A DNA stretch of 64,000 bases from Cryptomeria japonica (lineage: Eukaryota; Streptophyta; Pinopsida; Cupressales; Cupressaceae): the NCBI RefSeq assembly GCF_030272615.1, contig NW_026728916.1:124001-188000 (forward strand), read 5' to 3'. Shown one piece after another: positions 1 through 11,326 of the stretch. The stretch's first letter is position 1, and each line of letters begins with the position of its first letter. A program made the translations under genes and the position numbers. The notes under the pieces are model-generated. The model did not search any database, was not told the DNA's origin, and worked only from the letters and a program-made list of their open reading frames with translations.

Positions 1-218
1 GATTCATTTGTGCATTGTTGACTTTGGAGAAAGAGAATTTGGAGAGAAGTCAAAATGCTTATTCCATATTCCAGGCATCGTTTTGAGCACGTTTGGAGGT
101 ACCGGAGACCTGCCGCATATGGACCACCAGTAAGTCAACACTTTTGACCCTTTTTTGATTTTCTATTTAGTCATTTTTGGTCATTTTTTTATTTTTGAAA
201 TTCGGTTTTTAGCAGTTT
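1..218. other. left-edge sequence, no gene seen
   Basis: No open frame or repeat can be supported here. It leads directly into the phased array that starts at 219. It may be the outer part of whatever element carries the array and the PMD ORF, but the window edge hides this. Confidence 0.4.
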
Positions 219-680
219 AGCACGTCAAAGTTTCAATTTAGTGCATACGAAGATTAAGGTAGTGCATGAAGCTTGAATTTTAGGACTGCGTCCAAAATAA
301 AATAGTGTAGCGCATAAAAGATCTAGGTTAGTGCAGGGAGGGAAAATAGCACATGCTGAATGTAGGGTAGCATGTCGGGTTAACAAGATAGCACGTGAGT
401 AAGACCTAGCGCATAGGGGTCATCGGGGTTCGCAAGGGTAAGGGGTTTTAGCACGTAGGGTAGACCTAGTGCATAGGGTCAAATAGGTAGCATCAGCAAG
501 GTATAGGTTAGCGCATAAATATGTTTTAGTGCATAGGGTAGGTTGGATGGCACATTGGGGAAAAAGGATAGCGCGTAGAGGTATTCTAGTGCATAGGGTA
601 AATAGAGTAGCGCGTGGGAAAAACAGCTTACCACATGGGTAGATTTTAGCACATAGAGAACCCGTTTTAGCGCATTTGGA
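219..680 (+). repeat. 20-bp phased TAGYRCAT array A
   Basis: The degenerate octamer TAG(C/T)(G/A)CAT recurs about 20 times. Starts read by eye: 219, 240, 260, 308, 330, 347, 368, 389, 408, 449, 468, 488, 509, 528, 548, 569, 588, 608, 629, 647 and 668. Spacing is almost always 19-21 bp. Between motifs lie 12-13 bp of G-rich, poorly conserved sequence, often beginning AGGGT. All copies lie on the plus strand. The same motif and spacing recur at 45008-45250 and 47255-47615. A fast-evolving minisatellite is the simplest reading; a protein- or RNA-binding array is an alternative. No function is claimed. Confidence 0.85.
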
Positions 681-875
681 AAAAATTTGTGAGATGAGGT
701 GATTTTGTGAAATTGTTGTGTTTTGCTATCATGGTTTTTATTGATTTGTCCAATATGAGTGTCGATATAACTTGTTTTGATTTGCGATATTTCAAGTTAT
801 GCATAGATATTAATATGTTGATTTGATCAAAGCATGATTTGTTTTTGCATTTTGGTTTCAAGTTCAAACATGTGA

Positions 876-1065
876 AGCTTGATTTGTGTTACAAGTTGAT
901 ATGGGTTGGAAACTTGAGTTGTTTTACAAGCTGATATGGGTGGGAAACTTGAGTTGTTTTACAAGTTTATGTGATTTCGAGACTTGAGTTGTGTTACAAG
1001 TTTTGATATGGTTTTTGATAACTTGAGTTGTTTTACAAGCTGATATGAAATGATAGGATTTTGAA
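876..1065 (+). repeat. 35-bp minisatellite, about five units
   Basis: The block CTTGAGTTGTTTTACAAG followed by a GATATGGG-like half repeats about five times with a unit near 35 bp. The third and fourth units diverge in the second half. It lies between array A and the start of the PMD ORF. Confidence 0.75.
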
Positions 1066-1177
1066 CTTGATGTAGATGAGCAAATTGTTTCATGTTGTTG
1101 ATGTGAGTTTGAATTTGATATCTTTGTTTTGATGTGGAAACTGATATTGGACTTCTTTTGCTAGTTGACAGGAGCGA

Positions 1178-2653
1178 TTGGGCATGGTGCAGTCACGTGA
1201 GCAATTTCTTAGGCCTTGGACTTCGATACCACGGTTGACACAGGCTGACCTAGATATTATTGAGAGATGCGGGTTGACGTCCCTGTTGGATATGCCTCGG
1301 TTCACTGTGAACCGGGGGCTACTTACAGCGCTTGCAAAGAGGTGGCATAGCGACACGAACACCTTCCACTTTGCCACAGGTGAGATGATAGTCACACCAG
1401 AGGACTGTTACAGGATTCTGCGCATACCAGTAGTAGGTGCACTACTACCTTATGAGCAATCAGAGGAGGGTGGCATAGAGGCACTTCACCATATTTTTCA
1501 TGATGAGACAGTATGCGGATATGAGATCCCATGGTAGGAGTTCCTAGACCTGGATTATGCACCACTTCCATCAGTACTGGTAGGATTTATCAGTGGATTC
1601 CTTTGTCTTGATCACAGGTCAAAGGGATTCTCTATGGGATGGGGGCTGGTGTTAGAGGACATGGTTACATAGGGCCGTAGGTTTGCATGGGGATCAGCTA
1701 TGCTAGCCCATCTATACAGGGACTTGCATGAGGTGGTATACCTAGGTTATGGTAGTTTGTCAGCTGGCGTGACACTTTTATAGGTATGGTGTTGGGAGCA
1801 CATTCCAGCTACCAGGCCATTGGCAGATAGGGATAGGCCCATTGGACTTGCCTATGCCTATGGGTACAGGGGTCTAGTTGTCCAGCGGAAGCTGGGCAAA
1901 CTAGAGCATTAGAGGAGAGTGCTGGATGACATTGATACGGTCACATGGTGACCATATATAGGGTGTGAGGTATGGGCAGAGGATGGGTTGGAGATGCCCT
2001 ATGTGTTTATGATGAGATACATGATTGGGAGGACCCCATTTGTTATCGAGAGGTTCGTGGTGACCAGAGTTTTGTGACAATTTGGTCGACAGCAAGGTAT
2101 ACCTCAGGGGGCCTATTTATATGCACGGTGGAGATAGGACATATCAGATTGGGGCCCGACCATTGATAGTGCGGTGGTAGTGGAGGAGTTTGTCGGTTTG
2201 GCGGGCTAGATATGGGATTATGCCCTGGAGATTTTGGATGTGGGCATGACCGATGATTTTGCGAGATTGTTTGTTGCGTGGGTAGTGGCCAAGATATCAG
2301 ATCCCGAGGAGATGCGGCCGACATTTGATGATGATGATGAGGAGGGAGATGGAGATGATGAGGATGATGGAGATGGTGGAGGAGGATGACAAGGGAGAGG
2401 AGATAGAGGGAGGAGGGGAGATAGAGGGAGGAGAGGAGAGAGAGGTTTGGAGAGAGCCATCAGACAGGTGGTGATAGATAGGGGGAGAGGCCATTTGGCC
2501 ATTGGAGCAGGTGGAGAGGGGAGGGTGGGGGAGGTTCTAGCTACAGTGGGGGGGATTGATGAGATGATACAGCCAGCTCAGAGGAGGAGGACAAATGTGC
2601 TCCCACCTCTAGCACCAAGGATAGGTAGAGTTAGAGGGGATGCCCCTGCATAG
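1178..2653 (+). pseudogene. plant mobile domain (PMD) protein, nonsense-riddled
   Basis: One reading frame of 492 codons runs from an ATG to a TAG at 2651 with no frameshift. It is broken by nine internal stops at 1535, 1670, 1781, 1910, 1949, 2075, 2135, 2207 and 2387. Residues about 1-120 fit the PMD fold found in MAIN/MAIL1-type proteins, in Mutator-like transposons and in accessory ORFs of some Ty3/gypsy elements: RFTVNRGLLTALAKRW, then TFHFATGEMIVTPEDCYRIL. A later QFGRQQGIP block (about residue 300) is another family hallmark. The C-terminus is acidic (Asp/Glu/Gly run near 2330-2385) and then Arg-Gly rich. All nine stops fit a single C-to-T change from CAG or CGA. The ORF ends next to a family A LTR that points the other way, so it would be antisense to that element. 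A decayed host gene is possible, but an accessory transposon ORF is likelier. PMD assignment is good; origin is inferred. Confidence 0.7.
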
Positions 2654-2689
2654 GGACCGCTACGGGTCCGAAAAAGTGGGTCGATAGAA

Positions 2690-4096
2690 CTCAATATGTG
2701 AAAAATAGAGCTCTATAGAGCCTTGCGCACACACTCACATGACTTCTTGGTGCAAGCTATGGAGTAATGAAGTATCACTCAGCTTCCCAAGGTGGGTCCC
2801 ATGGTTCTCTATCTTACACGGTCCCTCAAACCAATGTTTTTGCTCTTAGATCACTGAGCAAAATGGTTTAGGGATGGCAAATGCAAGAACGAGGGATGCT
2901 TTTTGTTGTTTTAGTATGAGATGCATCCTAAACTATGCATGATTCTAGAAATGCAATAAACTAACTATAAGATGACAAGGTTAGTATGAATACTATCCCA
3001 ACATGATATATTAGTCTATGATTAAGCTAAATGATAAAGAAAGTATTCTAAACATGCATAGTTAGACTAATTCCTAATTAAAGAGAGGCTAAATGATGAG
3101 CATAAAAATGATATGAAAGCTTGAATGTATTTGAGCATAAGTATGATACTACAAACTTGGATTCTCAAAATGGAGGAATGAGAGCTCTATTTATAGCAAA
3201 AATAGGGCAATGGATGGTCAAGATTGAAAGAGTTAATCAAGGGTTGAGTTTGAAAGTTGGTAATCCATGTTTGCAATTTGCACCAATGAAATGGTGACAA
3301 TTGTCAACATAGGGTTGGGTTGAGAGAAGGGGTTGGAGGCATTAAATGCCTAAGAAGACCTTATGGTTATCTAGAGGGTAAGGGTCAAGCCTAAATTAAG
3401 ATTATCCATTGGATTAAGAGTTAATCCAAGGATAAACTCTTGTGCAAATGATTAAGGAATAACCATGGTCAAAGCAATGAATGCTTGATGAGACCCTTGG
3501 GTTACATGGAGGTTGAGTTAAAAGAAATTCTTTAACCATGTAAGAGGGTTTAAGTTAACCATTAATGGTTATGAAGACTTTGGGGAATTAAGTGGTTGAA
3601 GACTTGAAGCCTTTAATGGTTATCAAAGACTTTAAGGTTTTGAGAAGTGACCTCCCCTTGCTTAGGGATGTGACAAAGTTTAGAAGATGGGTTAGGCTAA
3701 TTAGAAGCGATTAGAAGAGTCTAGAAGAAATTAGGAAGGGGTTTAGGAAGGCAAGTGGGAGATGTAGGATTTTGCAAGTGGATGGAGGGATAATAGGATT
3801 TAATTGAAATAAAGTTAATTTAATTCAATTTGGTTGTAATTTGGGGAAATTAAATAAATTAGATTTATTTAATTTAGGATAACTATTTAATTAAATTTGA
3901 ATTTAATTAAAAGTGGATAGAAGGGATTTAATTGAATAAAATGATTTATTCATTAAATGGTATAGTGAATTTAAGTGAGCAATTTTACTTAATTAAATAG
4001 AGGAATGCAGGTAATTTAATTAGATTGGATTTAATTAAATAGAGAAATGAACATAAAATATTCATTTAGGAATATGGTCATTTTTATACATCTACA
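2690..4096 (-). mobile_element. LTR of family A (Tat-like gypsy), copy 1
   Basis: The reverse complement aligns by eye along most of its length with 43437-44915 and 11327-12718. Shared landmarks are a start TGTAGATG (complement of 4096), alternating TTAATTAAAT tracts, a CTTGCATT/CCCACTTGCC block, an AACCCTTGG-rich centre, a TATAAATAGAG(A/C)TCT promoter-like stretch (complement near 3190), and GATCTAAGAGMAAA followed by GCACCAAGA near the inner end. The outer end at 4096 is clear. The inner end is uncertain (2650-2700) because sequence beyond GCACCAAGA diverges. The LTR faces away from the PMD ORF, so it would be the 5' LTR of a minus-strand element whose interior lies to the left. Confidence 0.75.
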
Positions 4097-4463
4097 ATAA
4101 AATATAATGTCATAGGGTACAGTGGGTTGGGGACCCTATAATGACATCTTTGTAGCCCTTACCATACTACCCATGGGACACTGACTAACCAACATCTAGA
4201 ATTACTCCAACCCATGATGATGCATATCCATTAAAAACTGCAGTTACTAACCCACTAGATAACTGATTCTATAGGGTAATGAGCTAACATTGCAAAGATA
4301 GTTGAAACATACCTTAACTCAACCTTATTACATAGTTACACTGCATTTCAATTTTGTATACTTGCGATCATTAAAATATTATAGAAAATAATTTAAAATA
4401 TGGAAAACAACATGCATTTTGTAAATTAGACTATAAATTTTCAAGCCATTTAAACTAAATGTG
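4097..4463. other. AT-rich spacer, no gene
   Basis: No coding frame was found. Parts resemble sequence just right of the copia element (11013-11280): both contain an ACATG-rich stretch followed by CTATAAATTTTCA and CCATT(T/C)AAAC. This suggests that the TRIM and the copia inserted into an older diverged repeat. Confidence 0.4.
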
Positions 4464-4468
4464 CAAAT

Positions 4469-4844
4469 TGTTACAAGTTTGGTTGATGTTGCACCAAAAG
4501 ATCAACCTGTTAATGCCCGATACAACCACTAGACTTATAGAATCCACAAGAGGTGGTTAAGCCATGTCACAAACCCATGAACTACACTACACAACACAAG
4601 GAGACCAAGGGCACACACCTTGCAAAAATCCAACCCCTCAAAACAAGCGAGGAATTTGAACCTATGACCAAGCTCTAATACCACTTGTTACAAGTGCAGT
4701 TGTATCTGTACCAAAAGATCAACCTATTAATGCTCGGTACAACCACTAGACCTGTAGAATCCACAGGAGGTAGTTAAGCCATGTCACAAACCCAAACACT
4801 ATGATGGATAACACAAGGAGACTAAGGGTGCACACCTTACAACA
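4469..4844 (-). mobile_element. complete TRIM (miniature LTR retrotransposon)
   Basis: Two direct repeats of 159 bp (4469-4627 and 4686-4844) enclose only 58 bp. Both start TGTTACAAG on the plus strand. On the minus strand the element reads TGTTGTAAGG...CTTGTAACA. Two bases inside the 5' LTR is a primer-binding site, TGGTATTAGAGC (complement of 4672-4683), one mismatch from the plant initiator-Met site TGGTATCAGAGC. A purine-rich GAGGGGTTGGA precedes the 3' LTR (complement of about 4628-4640). Perfect 5-bp target duplications CAAAT flank it at 4464-4468 and 4845-4849. There is no coding capacity, so it must move with proteins from another element. Size and structure match the TRIM/SMART class. 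No Cassandra-type 5S motif was recognised in the LTR. Confidence 0.9.
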
Positions 4845-4999
4845 CAAATGGCAGACTCAAGGAACACACTTCATTTGGAGGAATGCAACTTAACCATTAC
4901 CGTAGTCCTTCCTATTGCATTCCAATTCAATGTCGCATGCAGTAAAGAGCATGAAAAGATTGTAGAATACTTCCAAATCAAGAAAAATAAATGCAAAAA

Positions 5000-5892
5000 T
5001 GTTGGGAAAAATGGTGTCTCAACCTTGCATTTATGCGAGGTTACTATTTATAGTAAGTTTTCATTTGAGCACGAAATGGTGCGAAACTCTCCCTGAAGCT
5101 TTTGGTTGGCTAGATAAGCATTCCGGTAAAGTTGCGTCGCAAGGTCACAGCTAGTTTTGAAGATATTAAAGTTTTCATCTTGGAGGGGTGCAATAAAATA
5201 TTTAAACTTAATTTTGGGGACTTTAGAGGCTCTGAAACATCCTAAAAAGTGGCCTTAATTGGTGAAGCAGGTTACGAGGTGATAGAGCATTTCGTGAGCT
5301 TTTTGGCGCTTCAAACGGTTCGTCAATCGGACACCCGGTTCTCAAGTTATGGCCTCCGGAAGTTTGTACTCCTGAAATAGGAAAAATAATTTGTATCTGA
5401 TACATAAATGAGCTGTAAAAGGGAGCGACACATGTTGATGTGTGCTTTAACATGTCATAGGGCATCTAGAAGGGAGATAAGGTCGGCTACACCTTATTGG
5501 GTGGTTTTAGCCCATGGTTTTGTAATACCGTTTGACGGTTTCTTGTATTGTATCTCCTATTTATGAGGTGTGTGAGATAGAGGTTGGGTGTAAGAGTCTT
5601 ATGGCTATTGAGTTGCCTATGAATCTCTGATTAGTGGTACTCCTATGAAGAGCTTGCTCTGCAAGTATGTTGTAATCTGTTTTGATTGCTGAATAAAATA
5701 TTGAGCTGCTTTTGGAGGGTGGGGTTTTTCTCCCGAAAGGGTTTTCCCCACGTAAATCATTGTGTTGTGGTATGAATGCTATTATATATATTTCTATTTT
5801 CTATAACTGTTGTAATGATCGGAAAAAGTTTTGCATTACCCTCCTCTCAAGGTTAGTGTAGGAAGTTGTTTCCGCTACTTAACTTCCTTACA
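5000..5892 (+). repeat. copia 5' LTR
   Basis: Starts TGTTGGGAAA and ends CTTCCTTACA, 893 bp, the same length as the right copy. A TATTTATAG stretch early and GAATAAAATATT in the second half are plausible promoter and polyadenylation signals. Most differences from the 3' LTR are transitions. Confidence 0.95.
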
Positions 5893-5894
5893 AG

Positions 5895-5906
5895 TGGTAT
5901 CAGAGC
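5895..5906 (+). promoter_or_regulatory. primer-binding site, initiator Met tRNA
   Basis: TGGTATCAGAGC lies two bases after the LTR end. It is the usual primer site of plant copia elements, complementary to the 3' end of initiator methionine tRNA. Confidence 0.95.
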
Positions 5907-6016
5907 CTGATCACCTTTGGTTTCAATTGTGGGTAGTTGGGTTTTTTGAACTAATGTAGATTTGAGTGGGAGCTTGTGCAGAAGACACTTTTTGATCTTG
6001 TTGCAGGAATATTCAG

Positions 6017-9000
6017 ATGGTGAGTTCGTTAGGGAGAATAGAGGTGGAGAAATTTAATGGAAGTAATTTTGAGATGTGGAAGCTGAAGATGGAAGATCTG
6101 CTAATAGATCGAGATCTTTGGGATGTTGTTGATGCGAATGTCCAAAGGCCTTCAGATCCTACTGCGGCAGCTTAGTATGATGTTATGGACCAGAAAACCA
6201 AGGGTCTAATCAGACTGTGCCTGGCAGACTCTGTTCTAATCAATGTCCATGAAGAAAACTCTACAAAGAAGCTATGGACTAAGCTTGGTGAGATGTATCA
6301 AGTGAAATCTTTATTAAATCAGATTTTCTTAAGAAAGAAATTGTATTCCTTGAAGATGGAAGAGGGTGGACGAATTGCAGACCACCTAGAAGCATTCAAT
6401 ATGTTGGTGGCTCAATTAGTATCCATCGGTGTTAAGATGGACGAGGAGGAGAAATGTCAGATCTTGCTTTGTTCTTTGCCTGATTCATGGGATTCTCTTG
6501 TTATGGCTATCGATAGTACTTCTGTTGTTTTGAAATCTGAAGACGTGGTGGGTGCCCTACTCGGTGAGGAGATGTGAAGGAAGGTATCCATTAGTTCAAA
6601 GGAAGCCCTAACTGTTCGTGGAATACCTAAGGAGAAAGGCAAGAAGAATGAGAAGCGCGGCAAGTCCAAATCCAAAGGGAGATCGAAATCTCCTAGAAAG
6701 TCCAAAGTCATTTGCTGGAGTTGCGGTAAACCGGGTCACATCCGTAAGGACTGCAAAGAAGAAAATAAGAAGAAGAAAAAGAAAAAGTTTGATTCTGATT
6801 CTGAGTCCGACAAGGAAGATGGTGATGCATTTATTGCGGCTTTGGCGACTCATGCAGGTAATGATGCCTGGCTAATTGACTCAGGTGCATCTTTTCATAT
6901 GACTTCCAATAGAAATTGGTTTTCTGAATATAAAGGATTTAATGGAGGTAAGGTGTACTTGGGTGATGATTCACCTCTAGACATTGTTGGTCGAGGTAAA
7001 GTTAGAATCAGGTTTTCTGATGGTAGAATAAAAAGGATTAATGGTGTGCTGCATATCCCTGGATTAAAATGAAACTGATTATCTGTGAGCAAACTGATAG
7101 ATGCGGGTGTGCAGGTAGTCTTTTCTGAAACAGGATGTAAGATGATTAACGGTGCTATGGTAGTTGCTAGAGGTGTCAGGTTTGGCACTTTGTATAAGCT
7201 TGAAGCATACATTGTTGAGTGTAATAGCACTTCTGCAAAAAGTAAATCTGCGGATACTTCACTGGAAGATTTGAAGGTTTCACCTTCAGCAGATGGAAAT
7301 GGTTTTTGGGTACCTAAGGGTGCTCTTTCGTCTGAAGCAAAGTTACCTGCAGAGAAGACTATGTTATGGCACCAGAGACTTGGCCACATTGGAGAAAAGG
7401 GTCTAAGGACCTTGAAAAATAAAAATCTTGTTGAAGGTTTGAATGATTGTAATCTTGACTTTGATTTCTGTGAGCATTGCATTTATGGAAAACAAAACCA
7501 CGTTCAGTTTTACTCGAGTTCTCATAAAACTTGTGGTGTTTTGGATCTTATCCATTCTGATGTGTTTGGTCCAGTAGATGTCTCTTCGATTGGAAAATCC
7601 ACATATTATGTTTCATTTATTGATGATTTTAGTAGAAGGACATGGGTATATTTTCTAAAGAGTAAATCTGAAGTTTTTAGTCATTTTAAAGAATTTAAAG
7701 CAATGGTTGAGTTGCAGACTGGAAAGAAAATAAAATGTTTGAGAACTGATAATGGCGGTGAGTTTTGCTCTAATGATTTTGATAGATTCTGTAAAGACTA
7801 TGGAATTAACAGGCAGAAGACAACTCCGTATTCTCCACAGTAGAATGGAGTTGCAGAAAGAATGAACAGGACACTGATGGAGAAGGCTACAAGTATGTTG
7901 AGTGGTGCTGGTCTTGAACAAAAGTTTTGGGCTGAAGCTGTTGCCACTGCTTGCTACCTGATTAACAGGTCTCCTACATCAGCCCTTGTTGATAAAATGC
8001 CTATGGAAGCATGGTTAGGTCACAAGCCTTCATTGAGACATCTTAGAGTTTTTGGTTACGAGGCATATGCACATGTGCCAAAGGAGAAGCGAACAAAGTT
8101 GGAGAACAAGGCTGTGAAATGTATCTTCATCGGGTATAGTTATGGTGTGAAAGGATACAAGCTTTGGGACCCTGTTACACAAAAGGTAATTCACAATAGA
8201 AGTGTTATTTTTAGAGAAATTAAGTCTCCTTCTATTACATTGTAGCTAGAACAGACTAAAAAAGAAGATGTGATTCAACTTCCTTCTACACCTGAAAGAG
8301 TTGAATCGAGACCCCTAGATAGGAAAGAATTTGAGGAGAGCTCGTCTAGCTCTGAATCTTCAGAAGAGGAGGAAGAACCTCCAACTCAGCTTGTTCGAAG
8401 GTCTACAAGACATAGACAACCACCTGAAAGGTATTCACCTGATGATTGGAGATGTATTTTTGCTCTGAATACTAGTGTGGATGAACTGAAATCTGTAGAA
8501 GAGGCATTAGGTATGAATGATGCAAAATCCTGGAAGATTGCTATGGAGGAAGAAATGGCAGCTTTGAAAAAGAATGATACATGGGATCTTGTACCATTGC
8601 CTGAAGGATGAAAACCTGTTGGGTGTAAATGGGTGTTCAAGAAAAAGATTGGTTCAGATGGAAGCATTGAGAAGTATAAAGCAAGATTGGTTGCAAAAGG
8701 CTACTCTTAGGTTGAGGGTGTTGATTACGGTGAGATATTTTCTCCTGTTGCAAAAATGACATCCATTAGATTTTTGCTTTCTATTGCTACTACTTATGAT
8801 TTAGAGGTTGAGCAAATGGATGTGAAAACTGCTTTCCTTCATGGTGATTTGGAGGAAGATATTTATATGACACAGCCGAAGCACTATGTGGTGAAAGGCA
8901 AAAGTAATTTGGTCTGTAAATTGAAGAAATCTCTGTATGGCCTCAAACAAAGTCCTAGGATGTGGTACCAAAAATTTGATACATATGTGTTGAGTTTGGG

Positions 9001-10063
9001 ATTTGAACATTCTAAATCAGATCACTATGTTTATTATAAATCTTATGGTGATCATTTCTTATTCATTGCATTGTATGTTGATGATATGTTATTCATTGGT
9101 AAAGGGAAAGGTATGATTTCAGAACTGAAGTCTCAGCTCGCTGCTAAATTTGAAATGAAAGATCTTGGTGCAGCAAAGCACATTCTTGGGATGGAAATTA
9201 GAAGAGATAGGGTGAACAGAAAGCTATGGCTAGGCCAGAGTAAGTATGTGAATTCAGTGTTACAGAGGTTCAACATGCAGAATTGTAGACCATTGAGTGT
9301 TCCTTTTACAGTTGGAATGAAGCTATCTATTTCAGATTGTCCTACATCCCCATTGGAGATGGAAGACATGAGCAGAGTGCCTTACCAGAGTGCGGTTGGA
9401 AGCTTGATGTATGCTATGGTCTATACTAGACTAGACATTGCCCAAGCAGTGGGAGTACTTTCTAGATATATGTCTAATCCTGGTAGAGTTCATTGGGATG
9501 CAGTCAAAAGAGTCTTCAGATATTTGAAGGGTACTTCAGAGTATTCTTTGTGTTATCATGGTAATTCAGTTGGAGACATGACTTCCCTTGATATCCATGG
9601 TTATGTGGATTCAGATTGGGCAGGTGATATTGATAGCAGAAGATCCATCAGTGCTTATGTGTTTACTTTGTTTGGTGGTGCAATTAGTTGGATGAGTAAG
9701 CGACAGGCTGTGGTTGCTTTATCCACTACTGAAGCAGAGTATATGGCAGCTACTCATGCTTGTAAAGAGGCCATTTGGCTTAAGAGACTGTGTTCGGATA
9801 TTGGAATAAAACAAGGTACAGTGACAGTTTACTGTGACAGTCAAAGTGCAATTAGCCTAGCTAAGAACCCGACATTTCATGCCCGGACCAAACATATTGA
9901 TGTTCTGTATCATTTTGTTAGAGATATGGTCGAAGATGGTAGGGTGAAGCTGGTTAAGGTGGAAACTTTGATGAATGTTGCAGATGCTTTAACTAAGGCT
10001 ATGAGCACAGAGAAGTTTAGATGGTGTTCAGAGTCTATGGGCCTTATGGCCCCTAGCAATTGA
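6017..10063 (+). pseudogene. copia gag-pol polyprotein, eight stops, no frameshift
   Basis: One frame of 1348 codons from ATG 6017 to TGA 10061. Internal stops are at 6173, 6575, 7070, 7076, 7841, 8243, 8609 and 8708. Order of domains: UBN2-type Gag (about residues 1-225); zinc knuckle with the CX2CX4HX4C pattern starting near residue 233; aspartic protease with DSGAS near 288; GAG-pre-integrase with an HHCC pattern (LWHQRLGH, then CEHC near 7470); integrase with HSDVFGP, TDNGGEF and NGVAERMN supplying the D, D and E residues; RT with YVDD near 1020; RNase H with DSDWAGD and STTEAEYMA. All of these catalytic residues are present. Four stops are TAG where CAG is expected, and two or three are TGA where CGA is expected; 7076 does not fit. 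The protein cannot be made as read, but the element could have been mobile in the recent past. Confidence 0.93.
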
Positions 10064-10105
10064 TTCATTGTGTTGACATTCCCTTCCGCTCCTGCAAGGT
10101 GTTCG

Positions 10106-10119
10106 ACAAGTGGGAGATT
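10106..10119 (+). promoter_or_regulatory. polypurine tract
   Basis: ACAAGTGGGAGATT lies immediately before the 3' LTR and is the expected site for plus-strand DNA priming. Confidence 0.8.
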
Positions 10120-11012
10120 TGTTGGGAAAAATGGTGTCTCAACCTTGCATTTATGCGAGGTTATTATTTATAGTAAGTTTTTATTTGAGCACGAAATGGT
10201 GCAAAACTCTCCCTGAAGCTTCTGGTTGGCTAGATAAGCATTCCGGTAAAGTTGCGTCGCAAGGTCACAACTAGTTTTGAAGATATTAAAGTTTTCATCT
10301 TGGAGGGGTGCAATAAAATATTTAAACTTAATTTTGGCGACTTTAGAGGCTCCTAAACGCCCTAAAAAGTGGCCGTAACTGGCGAAGTGGGTTACGAGGT
10401 GATAGAGCACTTCGCGAGCTTTCTGGCGCTTCAAACGGTTCGTCAATCGGACACCCGATTCTCAAGTTATGGCCTCCGGAAGTTTGTACTCCTGAAATAG
10501 GAAAAATAATTTGTATCGGATACATAAATGAGCTGTAAAAGGGAGTGACACATGTTGATGTGTGCTTTAACATGTCATAGGGCATCTAGAAGGGAGATAA
10601 GGTCGGCTACACCTTATTGGGTGGTTTTAGCCCATGGTTTTGTAATACCATTTGACGGTTTCTTGTATTGTATCTCCTATTTATGAGGTGTGTGAGATAG
10701 AGGTTGGCTGTAAGAGTCTTATGGCTATTGAGTTTCCTCTGAATCTCTGATTAGTGGTACTCCTATGAAGAGCTTGCTCTGCAAGTATGTTGTAATCTAT
10801 TTTGATTGCTGAATAAAATATTAAGCTGCTTTTGGAGGGTGGGGTTTTTCTCCCGAAAGGGTTTTCCCCACGTAAATCATTGTGTTGTGGTATGAATGCT
10901 ATCATATATATTTCTATTTTCTGTAACTGTTGTAATGATCTGAAAAAGTTTTGCATTACCCTCCTCTCAAGGTTAGTGTAGGAAGTTGTTTCTGCTACTT
11001 AACTTCCTTACA
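10120..11012 (+). repeat. copia 3' LTR
   Basis: 893 bp, starts TGTTGGGAAA, ends CTTCCTTACA. It aligns without gaps to the 5' LTR. Confidence 0.95.
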
Positions 11013-11017
11013 AAAAA

Positions 11018-11321
11018 AATTACATTCATGTTGTAAAATAGTAATTTTTCCATTATCTATAAAAGATCTATAAACCTTCTTGTTGCATTCTAGTTCAAAG
11101 TTGCATGCAAGGGAAACAAAAAGATTGTTGGTGACTCTTTTAAATCAAGACAATTAAATGCATATTATACAAGACTATTGCAAGTCAACAAAACTACATG
11201 TTTATTATAAATTGTAATTTTTTTATTATTTATATCAAATCTATAAATTTTCATACCATTCAAACCATATCCCAGATCTATAAGTCAAAATTGTGTTGGA
11301 TATTTTTGTTTTTGTGACATT
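11018..11321. other. AT-rich spacer
   Basis: No coding frame. It resembles parts of 4380-4460 and 4910-4990 on the other side of the copia, consistent with an old diverged tandem repeat split by the insertion. Confidence 0.35.
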
Positions 11322-11326
11322 CATCT

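Larger units (their letters stand above)
5000..11012 (+). mobile_element. full-length Ty1/copia retrotransposon
   Basis: A 6013-bp element bounded by two 893-bp LTRs and AAAAA on both sides (4995-4999 and 11013-11017; low information because the site is A-rich). The order is LTR, initiator-Met primer site, one gag-pol frame, polypurine tract, LTR. Domain order protease, integrase, RT, RNase H makes it copia. A Tork/Tnt1-like lineage is suggested by overall appearance only. By-eye comparison of the LTRs gives about 31 substitutions and no length change (roughly 3.5 percent), so it is much younger than the other elements in the window. Confidence 0.95.

Noticed and set aside
219-680. CRISPR-like look of regularly spaced short repeats
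   Set aside because: The repeat is only about 8 bp and degenerate, spacers are 12-13 bp, and the context is a plant retroelement. It is not a CRISPR array.
2218-2502. minus-strand Ser/Pro-rich frames opposite the acidic tail
   Set aside because: They mirror the Asp/Glu/Gly-rich coding of the PMD ORF and reflect base composition only.
4469-4844. Cassandra element (5S-containing TRIM)
   Set aside because: No 5S promoter-like sequence could be recognised in the LTR.
6895-7482. 195-codon open frame on the minus strand inside the copia
   Set aside because: It is antisense to gag-pol, which shows all expected motifs; it has no recognisable content of its own.
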